Shown piece after piece: positions 9,261 through 18,900 of a stretch of 64,000 bases of DNA (its first letter is position 1; every line of letters starts with the position of its first letter). Position numbers and translations under genes: made by a program. Under the pieces are notes generated by a model. It made no database searches. It was given only the letters and a program-made list of their open reading frames with translations, and was not told where the DNA came from. Source of the DNA: an uncultured Lachnospiraceae bacterium (GTDB lineage Bacteria > Bacillota > Clostridia > Lachnospirales > Lachnospiraceae); contig CAKRGM010000006.1 in the NCBI GenBank assembly GCA_934330725.1, positions 58,025-122,024 on the forward strand, given 5' to 3'.

Positions 9261-10022
9261 TTAATTTACATGCAGCGTAAACTTTACATGATTAGATTCA
9301 TTACGGTCTCTGTCTGTGCAATATACATCAAGTGTATAATCGCCTGAAACAGATGTATTGTAATCTCCATTAACGATAAGCCTTCTTGAAAGCACATCAG
9401 CGCCATCCTTATCATCTGTCATTTCCTGTACATAATTACTTATATTAAAGTAAGCACCCTTCTGTACTGTTGCCTGCGTTGATGAAAGCACAAGTTTTGG
9501 TGAACCCGCTGGCACGCTTACATCAGTTGTTGACTCTGCCTGTGATGCCTGTGTTGATGAAGCTGCGTTATTATCTGTTGCCGCAACTGATGTCTGTGTC
9601 GTTGGTGCTGTCTGCTGCTGCGAATTATCATCAGATGATTTTTTATCGTTATTTTCTGACTTTACAGCTGCATTCTTTTCTTCTTCTGTGGCATTGTATT
9701 CAATAATATAATCTTTCTTTGTCACATTGCCGCTTTTATCCTTTGCTACATATATAACCTTTGCCTTTGTGAAATCAGGCATAACATAAACATTTTCTAC
9801 AACAATAGAATCGCTTACATCGCCATCCCTTTCATCCACTGCATTAGCATATCCTTTAAGAATATCCAGCCCCTGATCCTTCGAATACGGTGCCACCTTA
9901 TGTTCATCTATTGTAATAATGGGTCCTTTTCTATCCTCACTGATAAAAACTACTATGACCACTACAAGCAGGATGCATGCAACAACTCCCAATACTGCTG
10001 TAATACCACTACTCTTCTTCAT
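9261..10022 (-). CDS. Membrane-anchored protein with two Ig-like domains, 253 aa
   Basis: One N-terminal membrane segment (residues about 8-28) is followed by an extracytoplasmic region. Residues 35-110 contain the pattern DGDVSDSIVVEN ... AKVIYVAKDKSGN, typical of bacterial Ig-like (DUF5011-type) modules. A Ser/Thr/Gln/Ala-rich linker (about 115-165) leads to a second module ending VSGDYTLDVYCTDRDRNESNHVKFTLHVN. It is the last gene after cpsB-cpsC-cpsD and 22 nt behind cpsD. It probably acts at the cell surface in polysaccharide assembly or retention. No enzyme motif is visible, and the function is inferred only from position. Confidence 0.7.
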   Translation of the reverse strand: MKKSSGITAVLGVVACILLVVVIVVFISEDRKGPIITIDEHKVAPYSKDQGLDILKGYANAVDERDGDVSDSIVVENVYVMPDFTKAKVIYVAKDKSGNVTKKDYIIEYNATEEEKNAAVKSENNDKKSSDDNSQQQTAPTTQTSVAATDNNAASSTQASQAESTTDVSVPAGSPKLVLSSTQATVQKGAYFNISNYVQEMTDDKDGADVLSRRLIVNGDYNTSVSGDYTLDVYCTDRDRNESNHVKFTLHVN

Positions 10023-10044
10023 TTAACTCCTCCACCTTTAAACA

Positions 10045-10752
10045 CTATTCATCTTTAGAATTGTAGTTACCATAATATTTGCCATAGTATTTTCCATAGT
10101 AATTACCATAATAGCTGTCACCAGACAAATCAACTTTATTAAGTACTGCTCCAAGTACTTTGCACTGTGTTTTCTTAAGCTGGTCAAGGCAGGACTGAAC
10201 AAACTTATAACTCACATCCCCCGCACCAACAACAAGTATTGCCCCGTCACATTTCTGGGCTACTACTGTTGCATCCGTTACACTTCCAAGTGGCGGTGTA
10301 TCAATTATCACATAATCATAAGATTCTCTTAAAGTCTTCACCATTGCGTCAAATATTGCATTATCAAGAAGCTCTGATGGATTAGGAGGTACTACTCCTG
10401 AAAATACAATGTCCAGATTATCAACATTCGTAGAGCACACTACTTCACTGAACTTGTTCATTCCTGATAATATATGCGCAAGTCCTTTAATTGACTTGCT
10501 GATTTTATACCTTCCAACCAGAACTGACTTACGTAAATCTGCATCAATAAATATTACCTTTTTACCCGACTCAGCAAGTGTAATGGCAAGGTTAAATGAA
10601 ACTGTTGACTTTCCTTCATTAGGCGTTGCACTTGTAATCATAATCACCTTAAGATCTGAATTACACAGCTGTACATTTGTTCTTAATGTCTTATATGCTT
10701 CATTACATCTGTAATCAGACTTCTTTAATCTATCAACATTGATTGTTGGCAT
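10045..10752 (-). CDS. cpsD: CpsD/CapB-type bacterial tyrosine kinase, 235 aa
   Basis: This cytoplasmic BY-kinase phosphorylates its own Tyr-rich tail and controls chain length and export of exopolysaccharide. The Walker A motif is SATPNEGKSTVSFNLA and the Walker A' motif VIFIDADLRK; VIIDTPPLG supplies Walker B. The tail repeats YYGKYYGNY-like units with ten or so tyrosines in the last 20 residues, the expected autophosphorylation cluster. Its ATG overlaps the cpsC stop by one base (TAATG), so translation is coupled. As usual in Firmicutes, the membrane activator (CpsC) is a separate protein. Confidence 0.95.
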   Translation of the reverse strand: MPTINVDRLKKSDYRCNEAYKTLRTNVQLCNSDLKVIMITSATPNEGKSTVSFNLAITLAESGKKVIFIDADLRKSVLVGRYKISKSIKGLAHILSGMNKFSEVVCSTNVDNLDIVFSGVVPPNPSELLDNAIFDAMVKTLRESYDYVIIDTPPLGSVTDATVVAQKCDGAILVVGAGDVSYKFVQSCLDQLKKTQCKVLGAVLNKVDLSGDSYYGNYYGKYYGKYYGNYNSKDE

Positions 10753-11513
10753 TATTTATCCCCCCTCTTTGATGCCTTCTTATGCTTCCTTTTTGATTTC
10801 ATATCATCATTATGATCATTCTGTCCCTCTGTATATGGAATCAGTGCTAATGTACTAAGTCCAAGATACTTCTGTATATCCTCTGACGTCTTTATGGTAT
10901 CGTTAAGCATAAACCTGATAATAACTACTGCACATGCAACTATAAATCCTGCCAGAAATGCTATTACTGCATTCTTCTTGAGATTCGGACTTGACGCTTT
11001 CTCCGGAAGATTACCCTCTTCAATTATATTAACATTTTCAACCTGCATTATATCACATATGGAAGAAGCTGAAACCTCAGCAACTTTATCCGCTATTTTT
11101 TTTGCCTGATACTGATCATGGCTTGCAATTGTAATATCAATAACACGGGTATTATCTGGTATATCAACAGTTATACACTTAGTAAGCTGATCAGAAGTCA
11201 TATCAAGTTCTAAATCACTTATTACTTTTTCTGTCACGCTTCTGCTCTTTATAAGGACTTTATAATCCTGTGTAAGCTGTGTTGATGTCTGAAGATCACT
11301 GTATGTAGTTGCTCCGCTGCTCTGTCTGTTTAGTACATACATACTTGTAGTAGACTGGTAAGTTGGCTTTATAAGCAATTTACTGCATACAAGCGCTAAT
11401 AAAGCACATATAATACCAGTAAGAATTATAGGTACAATTTTACTTAAAATAATCTTAAAAATCTGCCTTAAATCTATTTCGATTTCGTCACTTTGTCTTT
11501 CATTGTTAATCAT
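10752..11513 (-). CDS. cpsC: CpsC/Wzz-type chain-length determinant and kinase activator, 253 aa
   Basis: The protein has the Wzz plan: an N-terminal membrane helix (about residues 27-50, PIILTGIICALLALVCSKLL), an extracellular domain of about 120 residues, and a second helix near 176-198 (NAVIAFLAGFIVACAVVIIRF). The proline-containing region before the second helix (NLPEKASSPNLKKN) is typical. A short Lys-rich cytoplasmic tail would contact CpsD. It lies between cpsB and cpsD with 6-nt and 1-nt junctions, which marks a regulatory cassette for the exopolysaccharide made by the 20-37 kb operon. Confidence 0.93.
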   Translation of the reverse strand: MINNERQSDEIEIDLRQIFKIILSKIVPIILTGIICALLALVCSKLLIKPTYQSTTSMYVLNRQSSGATTYSDLQTSTQLTQDYKVLIKSRSVTEKVISDLELDMTSDQLTKCITVDIPDNTRVIDITIASHDQYQAKKIADKVAEVSASSICDIMQVENVNIIEEGNLPEKASSPNLKKNAVIAFLAGFIVACAVVIIRFMLNDTIKTSEDIQKYLGLSTLALIPYTEGQNDHNDDMKSKRKHKKASKRGDK

Positions 11514-11519
11514 TAGTTA

Positions 11520-12272
11520 TTACCCCTCCAAATATTCTCCCTTTAATATTTTTTCAGCATTGTCATAAAGCACCTTTTTCGCATAATCAATGCCATACTT
11601 TTTTGCTATATATTCTGCTGCTTCTTTTATTCTTGGAGCCCGTCGTGTAGTACTGTGTGCGTCTGTACCTATAACATCAACGTAGCCATTTGATAACAGT
11701 TTTTTGACAAATTTCTTTACTGCCGAACCAGTTCCTGTCTGTCCTGTTACCGAACCCGCATTAATCTGAATAACTGCTCCCATATCACGCAATTCTTCAA
11801 TAAGAGTCCAATCCTTTATGTGACATATATATCTTTCAACGTGTGCAACTATAGGTATATATCCCATCATTATTATATTATTGACACTTGCTCTTATATA
11901 TGAAAATTCAACCGCAGGATAATATTCAACAAGAACATACTTTGTGCCATTCATCAGAAGAGTATCCAGCAAATTTTCCTGTTCTGTTATCTCCGAAGTA
12001 TAATATATCTCTCTTCCAAGATAAAATTCCATATCCGGGTACCTAGAATGTGCCATCTCCTTAAATATATCAAACTGCTTTTTTATTTCTTCATATGGCA
12101 TCAGGCACTTTCCTGGATGATAATGGGGTGTTGCAACTATCTTTCGTATGCCTTCACTATATGCCGTGTCAAGCATCTGTTCACTTGTCCTGGCATCAGG
12201 TGCTCCATCATCCACACCAAAAAGAATATGAGTATGGATATCAATAAAATTAAAATCAATCTTTTTTCTCAT
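11520..12272 (-). CDS. cpsB: CpsB/YwqE-type protein-tyrosine phosphatase (PHP fold), 250 aa
   Basis: CpsB removes phosphate from the CpsD tyrosine cluster using a manganese-dependent PHP active site. Metal-ligand motifs are visible in order: IDIHTHILFGVDDG at the N-terminus, ATPHYHPG near residue 50, HVERY near 140 and GTDAHS near 195. I chose the ATG at 12272 (MRKKIDFNF) with GGTGG about 9 nt upstream, instead of an ATG eight codons earlier that follows the thrC terminator T-run with no ribosome site. No separate promoter is evident between the thrC terminator and this gene. Confidence 0.93.
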   Translation of the reverse strand: MRKKIDFNFIDIHTHILFGVDDGAPDARTSEQMLDTAYSEGIRKIVATPHYHPGKCLMPYEEIKKQFDIFKEMAHSRYPDMEFYLGREIYYTSEITEQENLLDTLLMNGTKYVLVEYYPAVEFSYIRASVNNIIMMGYIPIVAHVERYICHIKDWTLIEELRDMGAVIQINAGSVTGQTGTGSAVKKFVKKLLSNGYVDVIGTDAHSTTRRAPRIKEAAEYIAKKYGIDYAKKVLYDNAEKILKGEYLEG

Positions 12273-12293
12273 AACTTTTCCACCATAATCTTT

Positions 12294-12341
12294 CATAAAA
12301 AAATCTAAAGAATCTCAATACAAATGAGACTCTTTAGATTT
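12294..12341 (-). terminator. Terminator after thrC
   Basis: Minus strand AAATCTAAAGAGTCTCA ... TGAGATTCTTTAGATTT (12301-12341) is a long stem closed by seven T. It starts 12 bp after the thrC stop and ends only about 20 bp before the cpsB start. Confidence 0.9.
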
Positions 12342-12352
12342 AATAAACATTA

Positions 12353-13843
12353 TTAATTCAAACCAAGAATCTTCTTGACATTGTCACACATCTTGTCAAC
12401 ATCACATACTGTATCATGAAGAACAGGTGCTGTTCTGATATCTTCAATTGCCTGAGGAATCTTAACACCTGACAGCTTGCTTAACTCATCCACAAGATCA
12501 AAATCAGACATTGAAGCATACTTGGAATCAATAGCCTCCATCACGCTTCTTGTAAACTTATAAGGGCTTGCAGTTGAAGCAATAACTGTTGGTGTTTCAT
12601 CCTTTGTATCGTTCTTATACTTATCATATACAGCGGCTGCAACAGCAGTGTGTGTATCAATTACATACTTCTCATCAGTGTAATACTTCTTTATTGTAGC
12701 TGCATCCTGGCTTTCAGTTGCATAGTTGCCATAGAAATCTCCCAGCTCTTTCTTCATATCGTCTGTAATTTCATACTTACCTGTCTCACGAAGTGACTTC
12801 ATAAGTTCAGCGTTCTTTACTGCACTATTTCCTGCAATCCTGTATATAAGTCTTTCAAGATTACTTGAAATAAGAATATCCATCGAAGGTGATGTTGTAA
12901 GAACGAACTCTCTGTTTCTGTCATATTCACCAGTCTTAAAGAAATCATATAATACCTTATTTTCATTAGAAGCACAGATAAGCTTATTTACAGGAAGTCC
13001 CATATTCTTAGCATAAAATGCTGCAAGAATATTACCAAAGTTACCTGTTGGAACTACTGCATTAATCTTATCGCCTGCTTTAATCTCGCCCTTTGCGAGA
13101 AGTCTTGTATAAGCATACACATAATATACAATCTGTGGAACAAGTCTTCCGATATTGATAGAGTTAGCAGATGAGAACTGGTATCCTGCATCATTCATAA
13201 CCTTCTCAAGTTCTTTATCAGAAAACATCTTCTTAACACCTGTCTGGGCATCATCAAAGTTACCATTGATTCCGATAACATATGTATTGTCGCCCTTTTG
13301 TGTTACCATCTGCTTCTCCTGAATAGGACTTACACCATGCTTAGGATAGAATACAATAATCTTAGTTCCCTTTACATCAGCAAAGCCTGCTAAAGCAGCC
13401 TTACCTGTATCACCTGATGTAGCTGTAAGAATTACTATTTCATTCTTAACATCATTCTTTCTTGCTGATGTTATAAGTAAATGAGGCAGAATAGATAAAG
13501 CCATATCCTTAAACGCAATAGTTGGTCCATGGAATAACTCAAGGAAATATGCTCCGTCAGCTTTAACAAGTGGTGCGATTTCTTTTGTATCAAACTTTGA
13601 ATCGTATGCTTTCGCGATACAATCCTTTAACTCTGCTTCTGTAAAGTCATCGAGCATAAGCTTCATTACCTCATATGCTACCTCTGCATATGACATCTTT
13701 GCCAATTCTTCAAGACTCTTATCAAGCTTAGGGATACTATCCGGAACAAATAAACCTCCATCAGCAGCAAGTCCCTTTAAAATTGCCTGTGAAGCTGTAA
13801 CTTTCACATTATCGTCTCTTGTACTTTTGTAAAACAAACTCAT
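12353..13843 (-). CDS. thrC: Threonine synthase, 496 aa
   Basis: This PLP enzyme converts O-phosphohomoserine to threonine. The PLP lysine lies in FHGPTIAFKDMAL, and the TATSGDTGKAALAGF segment binds the phosphate. The length near 500 residues matches the long (E. coli/yeast-like) class of threonine synthase. The start at 13843 (MSLFYKSTRD) has AAAAGGTGG 8 nt upstream; an in-frame GTG four codons earlier overlaps that site. It is preceded by its own promoter and followed by a strong terminator, so it appears monocistronic despite lying between cell-envelope genes. Confidence 0.95.
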   Translation of the reverse strand: MSLFYKSTRDDNVKVTASQAILKGLAADGGLFVPDSIPKLDKSLEELAKMSYAEVAYEVMKLMLDDFTEAELKDCIAKAYDSKFDTKEIAPLVKADGAYFLELFHGPTIAFKDMALSILPHLLITSARKNDVKNEIVILTATSGDTGKAALAGFADVKGTKIIVFYPKHGVSPIQEKQMVTQKGDNTYVIGINGNFDDAQTGVKKMFSDKELEKVMNDAGYQFSSANSINIGRLVPQIVYYVYAYTRLLAKGEIKAGDKINAVVPTGNFGNILAAFYAKNMGLPVNKLICASNENKVLYDFFKTGEYDRNREFVLTTSPSMDILISSNLERLIYRIAGNSAVKNAELMKSLRETGKYEITDDMKKELGDFYGNYATESQDAATIKKYYTDEKYVIDTHTAVAAAVYDKYKNDTKDETPTVIASTASPYKFTRSVMEAIDSKYASMSDFDLVDELSKLSGVKIPQAIEDIRTAPVLHDTVCDVDKMCDNVKKILGLN

Positions 13844-13964
13844 TCTCTCTTCCACCTTTTAAAATCAAAATTAGTTATAAACAGATTATAAAATCTGCTT
13901 TCCAGCTTAACATCTCATATGTTAATTACAAGTAAAATATGAGAGTATAAAAACAGTTATCGCT

Positions 13965-13994
13965 ATTATATAACATAATGAGGTATAAAAACAA
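13965..13994 (-). promoter_or_regulatory. Probable thrC promoter
   Basis: Minus strand TTGTTT (13989-13994), 18 nt, TATAAT (13965-13970). The leader of about 115 nt contains two inverted repeats, CTCATATGTTA / TAAAATATGAG (13914-13943) and CAGATT-ATAA-AATCTG (13882-13897). Neither has a T-run, so no attenuator is claimed. Confidence 0.5.
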
Positions 13995-14091
13995 TATATA
14001 TTTCAAAAAATGTATATATATAATTTATTCCCTGTCCATTTAGCATAATCTGACATCTGCACAGTAACTGCTTAATCCATTTTCATTTTTC

Positions 14092-15576
14092 CTACCTCAT
14101 GGCAGAAATATCATCCTGCGTAACAGTCTCTCCATCAGTTACTTTCTGCATAAGCTTCTTCGCATACTCAACTGTGCTCTCATCAGGAATGACAACCGAC
14201 TTAGGGCTTGTAGGATAGCTGTACATTGTACTGCTGGTACATGTACCACTAACATTATATGTAAGCACTGTCCATGCTTTCATATCGTTTAACTGTCCTT
14301 TAATCAATGCATTGATATCATCCCTTGACAGATTAGTCTGCATGCAGTCTGAAACACTGTCAAGAACACTTGAATAATTCGTAAGCACTGCAGCTGACGA
14401 TGTGGCCTTTGTAATAATAGCCTTTATGACCTCCATCTGATCCCGGCCTCTTTGAAAGTCTCCATCAGGAAGCGAATATCTTTCACGTGCAAATCCAAGT
14501 GCAGCCTCACCATTTAAAACATTATAGCCTTTTTCAATATGATAACCGCCATTTAAAGTCGTAAAGTCATAGTCCGAATATACCGTAACTCCACCAAGTG
14601 CATCAACAATATTAGTAAAGCCTGTAAAGTTCATTCTCATATAATGGTCAAGCTTTATGCCATAAAGATTCTCTAAAGTATCCATAGAAGTCTGAACACC
14701 GTATAATCCCATATGAGTAAGCTTATCCTTCTGTCCCGGTGCAAATGGAACATCTATAAAGTAATCTCTTGGTGTTGTAAGAAGAAGAACTGTATGTGTC
14801 TGGGTATTAACATTGGCAATAATATTGACATCACTTCTGCTCTTAGTTGACACATCACCAGTAACATCGATACCACTTATGAATACATTAAATGAAGGAA
14901 TATCTTTAACAGATTCAGGGGCTGCCGCACTTTCTTCAACTGTATAATCGCTTAAAACATGCGTATTGTCTGCAAATCCGTCGACTGCCTCTTCAATGTC
15001 ACTCCTTGTTGCCTCATCCATAATGAATGCTTCCACTTTGCCATCAAGCAAATCCTTTGCCGCCTGCACCGGATCATTATAATCACTTACATCCGGCTCC
15101 TGTCCACACGCATCCTGCACCTTTGAAATAACATCATCTGCATACTTTGTAGCAGCATTTCTTGCTGTTACAAACTTCTTGCCTTTAAGGTCACTTACAG
15201 CATGATAATCACTGTCTTTTTTTACAACAATAGATACCTTAGTAGTAGTAACAGTATTACCTGTCATCTTATCAAGTGTTGAATTAAGCTTGCTTACATA
15301 TGTAAATGCAAGAATATATGAAACTGATAATATGACTGAAAGAATAATACTTATAATCCTTGCAACTTTATTTCCAAAATGCAGCAAAACTGTTATAACA
15401 AGAAACAGCAACAATATGCTTATTATAATAATTTCATACTTTGTCGGAATCCCACCGAACTTAAATACCTGTACTGTAATAAATAATGAGGCTAATACCT
15501 GTAAAATAATAGCAACAATTGAAATATACTTCAGTACCTTTCCCCCTGTAATTTTACTTTTTTCACTTTGGTTCAT
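14092..15576 (-). CDS. LytR-CpsA-Psr family ligase with an inserted solute-binding lobe, 494 aa
   Basis: LCP proteins attach undecaprenyl-linked glycopolymers to peptidoglycan. Three membrane segments (about 15-39, 47-66, 71-95) are followed by a segment at 108-215 resembling the second lobe of amino-acid binding proteins (DLKGKKF ... AAKDLLDGKVEAFIMDEA). The LCP domain covers about 228-445 (NVFISGIDV, SDVNIIANVN, LLTTPRDYFIDVP, LGFARERYSLPDGDFQRGRDQMEVIKA), with the conserved arginines visible. AAGGAG stands 10 nt before the ATG. Its place beside the exopolysaccharide and cps genes suggests it couples that polymer to the wall. The lobe insertion suggests ligand sensing, which is inference. 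Confidence 0.9.
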   Translation of the reverse strand: MNQSEKSKITGGKVLKYISIVAIILQVLASLFITVQVFKFGGIPTKYEIIIISILLLFLVITVLLHFGNKVARIISIILSVILSVSYILAFTYVSKLNSTLDKMTGNTVTTTKVSIVVKKDSDYHAVSDLKGKKFVTARNAATKYADDVISKVQDACGQEPDVSDYNDPVQAAKDLLDGKVEAFIMDEATRSDIEEAVDGFADNTHVLSDYTVEESAAAPESVKDIPSFNVFISGIDVTGDVSTKSRSDVNIIANVNTQTHTVLLLTTPRDYFIDVPFAPGQKDKLTHMGLYGVQTSMDTLENLYGIKLDHYMRMNFTGFTNIVDALGGVTVYSDYDFTTLNGGYHIEKGYNVLNGEAALGFARERYSLPDGDFQRGRDQMEVIKAIITKATSSAAVLTNYSSVLDSVSDCMQTNLSRDDINALIKGQLNDMKAWTVLTYNVSGTCTSSTMYSYPTSPKSVVIPDESTVEYAKKLMQKVTDGETVTQDDISAMR

Positions 15577-15707
15577 TTACTATTAGCTCCTTTTACCTTA
15601 AATACGTTATCTGATTATTTTTAATAATTATTAAAATCCATCATTTTGGATCCTGACAATCTTTTGTTTCTTTATTGAATTAAACATTTTATAAAATAAT
15701 CAACAAT

Positions 15708-15736
15708 ATTTTACCCCATTCTTATGACAAAAACAA
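15708..15736 (-). promoter_or_regulatory. Probable promoter of the LCP gene
   Basis: Minus strand TTGTTT (15731-15736), 17 nt, TAAAAT (15708-15713), about 130 bp before the LCP start. The remaining intergenic DNA (15577-15707) shows only a short ATCCA/TGGAT repeat. Confidence 0.5.
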
Positions 15737-15774
15737 TCTTTCATTTTATAAATGCAGACAATATGGTTTCTTCA

Positions 15775-15829
15775 TAAAAAAGAACATCATAAGTCTGTGT
15801 TTACAATCGGCTTATGATGTTCTTTTTTT
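15775..15829 (-). terminator. Bidirectional terminator after the secreted cysteine protease
   Basis: AAAGAACATCATAAG ... CTTATGATGTTCTTT forms a 15-bp perfect stem with a 17-nt loop and T-runs on both strands. It stands about 90 bp beyond the stop of the protease. Confidence 0.9.
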
Positions 15830-15919
15830 CATTAATTATTAATTATTCCGCTGATGCAATACTGCACTCTATAAATTATATACTATATTTCATTCACTAT
15901 TATAACAGTTATATATGAA

Positions 15920-18900
15920 TCACATCTTCTTAAATACCCATCTTTGTGCCTTCGTGTCATTCGATCTGTAAATCTGCACATTCTGGTTGTTTGATGCAGC
16001 TCCTCCATTCAGGTCTATGCAGATATTTTTATCAAGTGCTGATATAAGCTTAACACTTCCGTCTGCATTCTTTACTGCTATCCACTTCTGTGCCTTTGAA
16101 CCGTTTGATTCATACTGCTGGATATTTGCTCCGTTGGCTGTTGAGCCTGCAAATACATCCAGTGCCTTGCCTGAATTCTTATTGATTATTGTTATATAAC
16201 CCTTGCTGTCATGGCTTATCTTCCAGACCTGTGCGCCTGTTCCGTTTGACTTATATACCTGTACATTAGCTCCGTTGGCTGCTGATCCGCCTGCCACATC
16301 AAATACATATGATGAATCTACTGCACTTGCTATTGTATATGTTCCGTCTGCCACTGCAGCCTTATTCTCAAGCGCAATATCGTCAAGCTGCTTATACTTT
16401 TCAAATATCCATCTTTGTGCCTTTGTATCATTTGATGCATATATCTGGATATTGGCTCCGTTTGTTGCTGAGCCGCCGTTTAAATCAATGCATATGTTTT
16501 TATCAAGTGCCGACATAAGCTTGATGCTTCCATCCGCATCCTTTATTGCTATCCACTTCTGCGCCTTTGAGCCATTCGATGTGTACTGCTGGATATTTGC
16601 TCCATTGGCTGTTGAACCTGCCCATACATCAAGTGCCTTGCCTGACTTTGTATTAGTTATGGTTACATATCCTTTACTGTCATGGCTTACTTTCCAGACC
16701 TGTGCTTCTGTTTCATTTGCCTCATAAAGCTGCACATTTGCACTGTTATCTGTTGAACCTGCCCATACGTCAAATACATATGATGGATTTACGGCACTCT
16801 TTATTGTATAAACACCATCTGCCAGAGTATCCTTATTCTCAAGTGCATAATCATCTGGCTGTTTGCTCTTCTCAAATGTCCAGTTCTGTGACTTGTCTGT
16901 TTTTGTCTTGCCTGTCTGAACATTTACACTGTTAGCAGCTGCCGAGCCATTTAAAGAGATACATATATTCTGGTTAAGCGCTGATACGATTTTTACTGAA
17001 CCATCTGACTGCTTAACTGCTACCCACAGCTGTGCCTTTGAGCCATTACCGCTGTACTGCTGGATATTTGTGCCATCAGCTGTCGAGCCTGCAAATACAT
17101 CAAGTACTTTGCCAGAGTTTTCATTTGTTATTGTAATATAACCTTTACTGTTATGTGTAATACGCCATAACTGTGCCTTCGTACCATTTGACTCATATAA
17201 CTGTACATTTGCCCCATCACCGGTTGAGCCTGCAAATACATCAAGTACATACTTACTGCCTGCTGCATTCTTTATAGTATAAACACCATCCAAAACCGTA
17301 TCTTTATTCTGCTGAGCCATCTCATCAAGCATATCCTTTTCAACCCAGTGTGCATACAGCTTGTGAGATGCTGCAGTTGATACGCGTGTCGTACTTGTTA
17401 CAGCCGTTCCATTAGTTTTTTCTGTGTACCAGCCTGCAAATGTATAGCCAGTTCTTGCTGGTACCGGAAGGTCTCCATAGGCTGCATCATATGTTACATT
17501 TTTTGACGATATCTGGACTGTTCCGCCATTTGCATCAAATGTTACCGTATACTGGTTAGCGCTCCAGTGCGCATACAGCGTCTGGGCTGATGTAATATTT
17601 ACTTTTGTTGTGCTTTCTATTTTTGTTCCACCGGTCTTTGCTGTATACCAGCCTGTAAATGTATATCCTGTCCTTGCCGGTACCGGAAGACTTCCATATG
17701 TTCCTCCATACGATACGTTCTTGCCTGATATATCAGTTTTTCCACCATTTGCATCAAATGTTACCGGATAAACGCCCACATTCCAGTGTGCATACAATGT
17801 CTGGGCCGATGTTATATTTACCTTTGTTGTGCTCTCTATCTTTGTTCCGTCAGTCTTACCTGTATACCAGCCTGTAAATGTATATCCTGTTCTTACCGGT
17901 ATCGGAAGGTCTCCATAATTTTCCGCATAAGTCACACTCTTAGACGCCACACCTGTTGTTCCACCATTTGCATCAAATGTTACTGTATACTGATTAGCAC
18001 TCCAGTGCGCATATAATATCTGTGCTGACGTTATACTTACTTTCGTCGTGCTCTCAACCTTTGTTCCACCGGTTTTATCTGTGTACCAGCCTGCAAATGT
18101 ATAACCCGCTCTTGCCGGTGTTGGAAGCTTTCCATATGTTCCATCATACGTTACGCTCATATATTGTGGATTAACTGTTCCGCCATTTGCATTAAGCGTT
18201 ACCGTATATGTATTCGCTGTCCACTTTGCATACAGTGTATAATCATCTGTACTGTTAGCCGGTATTTCTGTGATACTATTCTTAAAATCACTGTCAGTAA
18301 ACCAGCCTGCAAATGTATATCCATTTTTTGAAGGAGCATACAGCTTAATTGCATTATCACTTGAAATATATGAATCCTTATTAGCTGTATTATTAGTTCC
18401 ACCATCCATTACATATGTAATATTATGCTTTACTACAGTACCTTTCTCATTACTTGTAAATGCTTTTATACAATAATTGCCCCAGTAATCAGCATAATAT
18501 CTTCCACCTGTATAATAACGGCTGTTCTCATTACTTCTGCTTACTGCACAGTCCCATATTGTTTTATTAAAAGATGAATCCATAATTGTCTGTGCCTGTT
18601 CACGGTCTATCGCCGGCTTATCCGTCTTTACAACAACTGAAAAAGTAGTTCCCGGCAATAATTTCACCTGATTCTTAAGCGGAATTGTATACATACCGGC
18701 ATATGTCGTTGAACCTGTAGTAGTAGCTGATTCCTGTTTAGTTCCGCTGATTGGATCTTTTGCATCTGTAAGATCTGTATATATATCTATTGTATAATTT
18801 ACATTAGCTACCCTTGACATTGATAATGAAACCGCCTTAAGTGTTTCATAATCAGCTTTGGTGCTGTTTTGCGTAGTAAATATATTAGCCAGAGTTGTAT

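Noticed and set aside
16203..16727. 174-residue plus-strand frame over the ricin-type repeats
   Set aside because: A product of the repeated coding sequence read backwards; it contains the same repeat periodicity.
15920..18430. Regularly spaced repeats that could be taken for a CRISPR array
   Set aside because: Units of 210 and 450 bp are coding and in frame; there are no short identical repeats with unique spacers.
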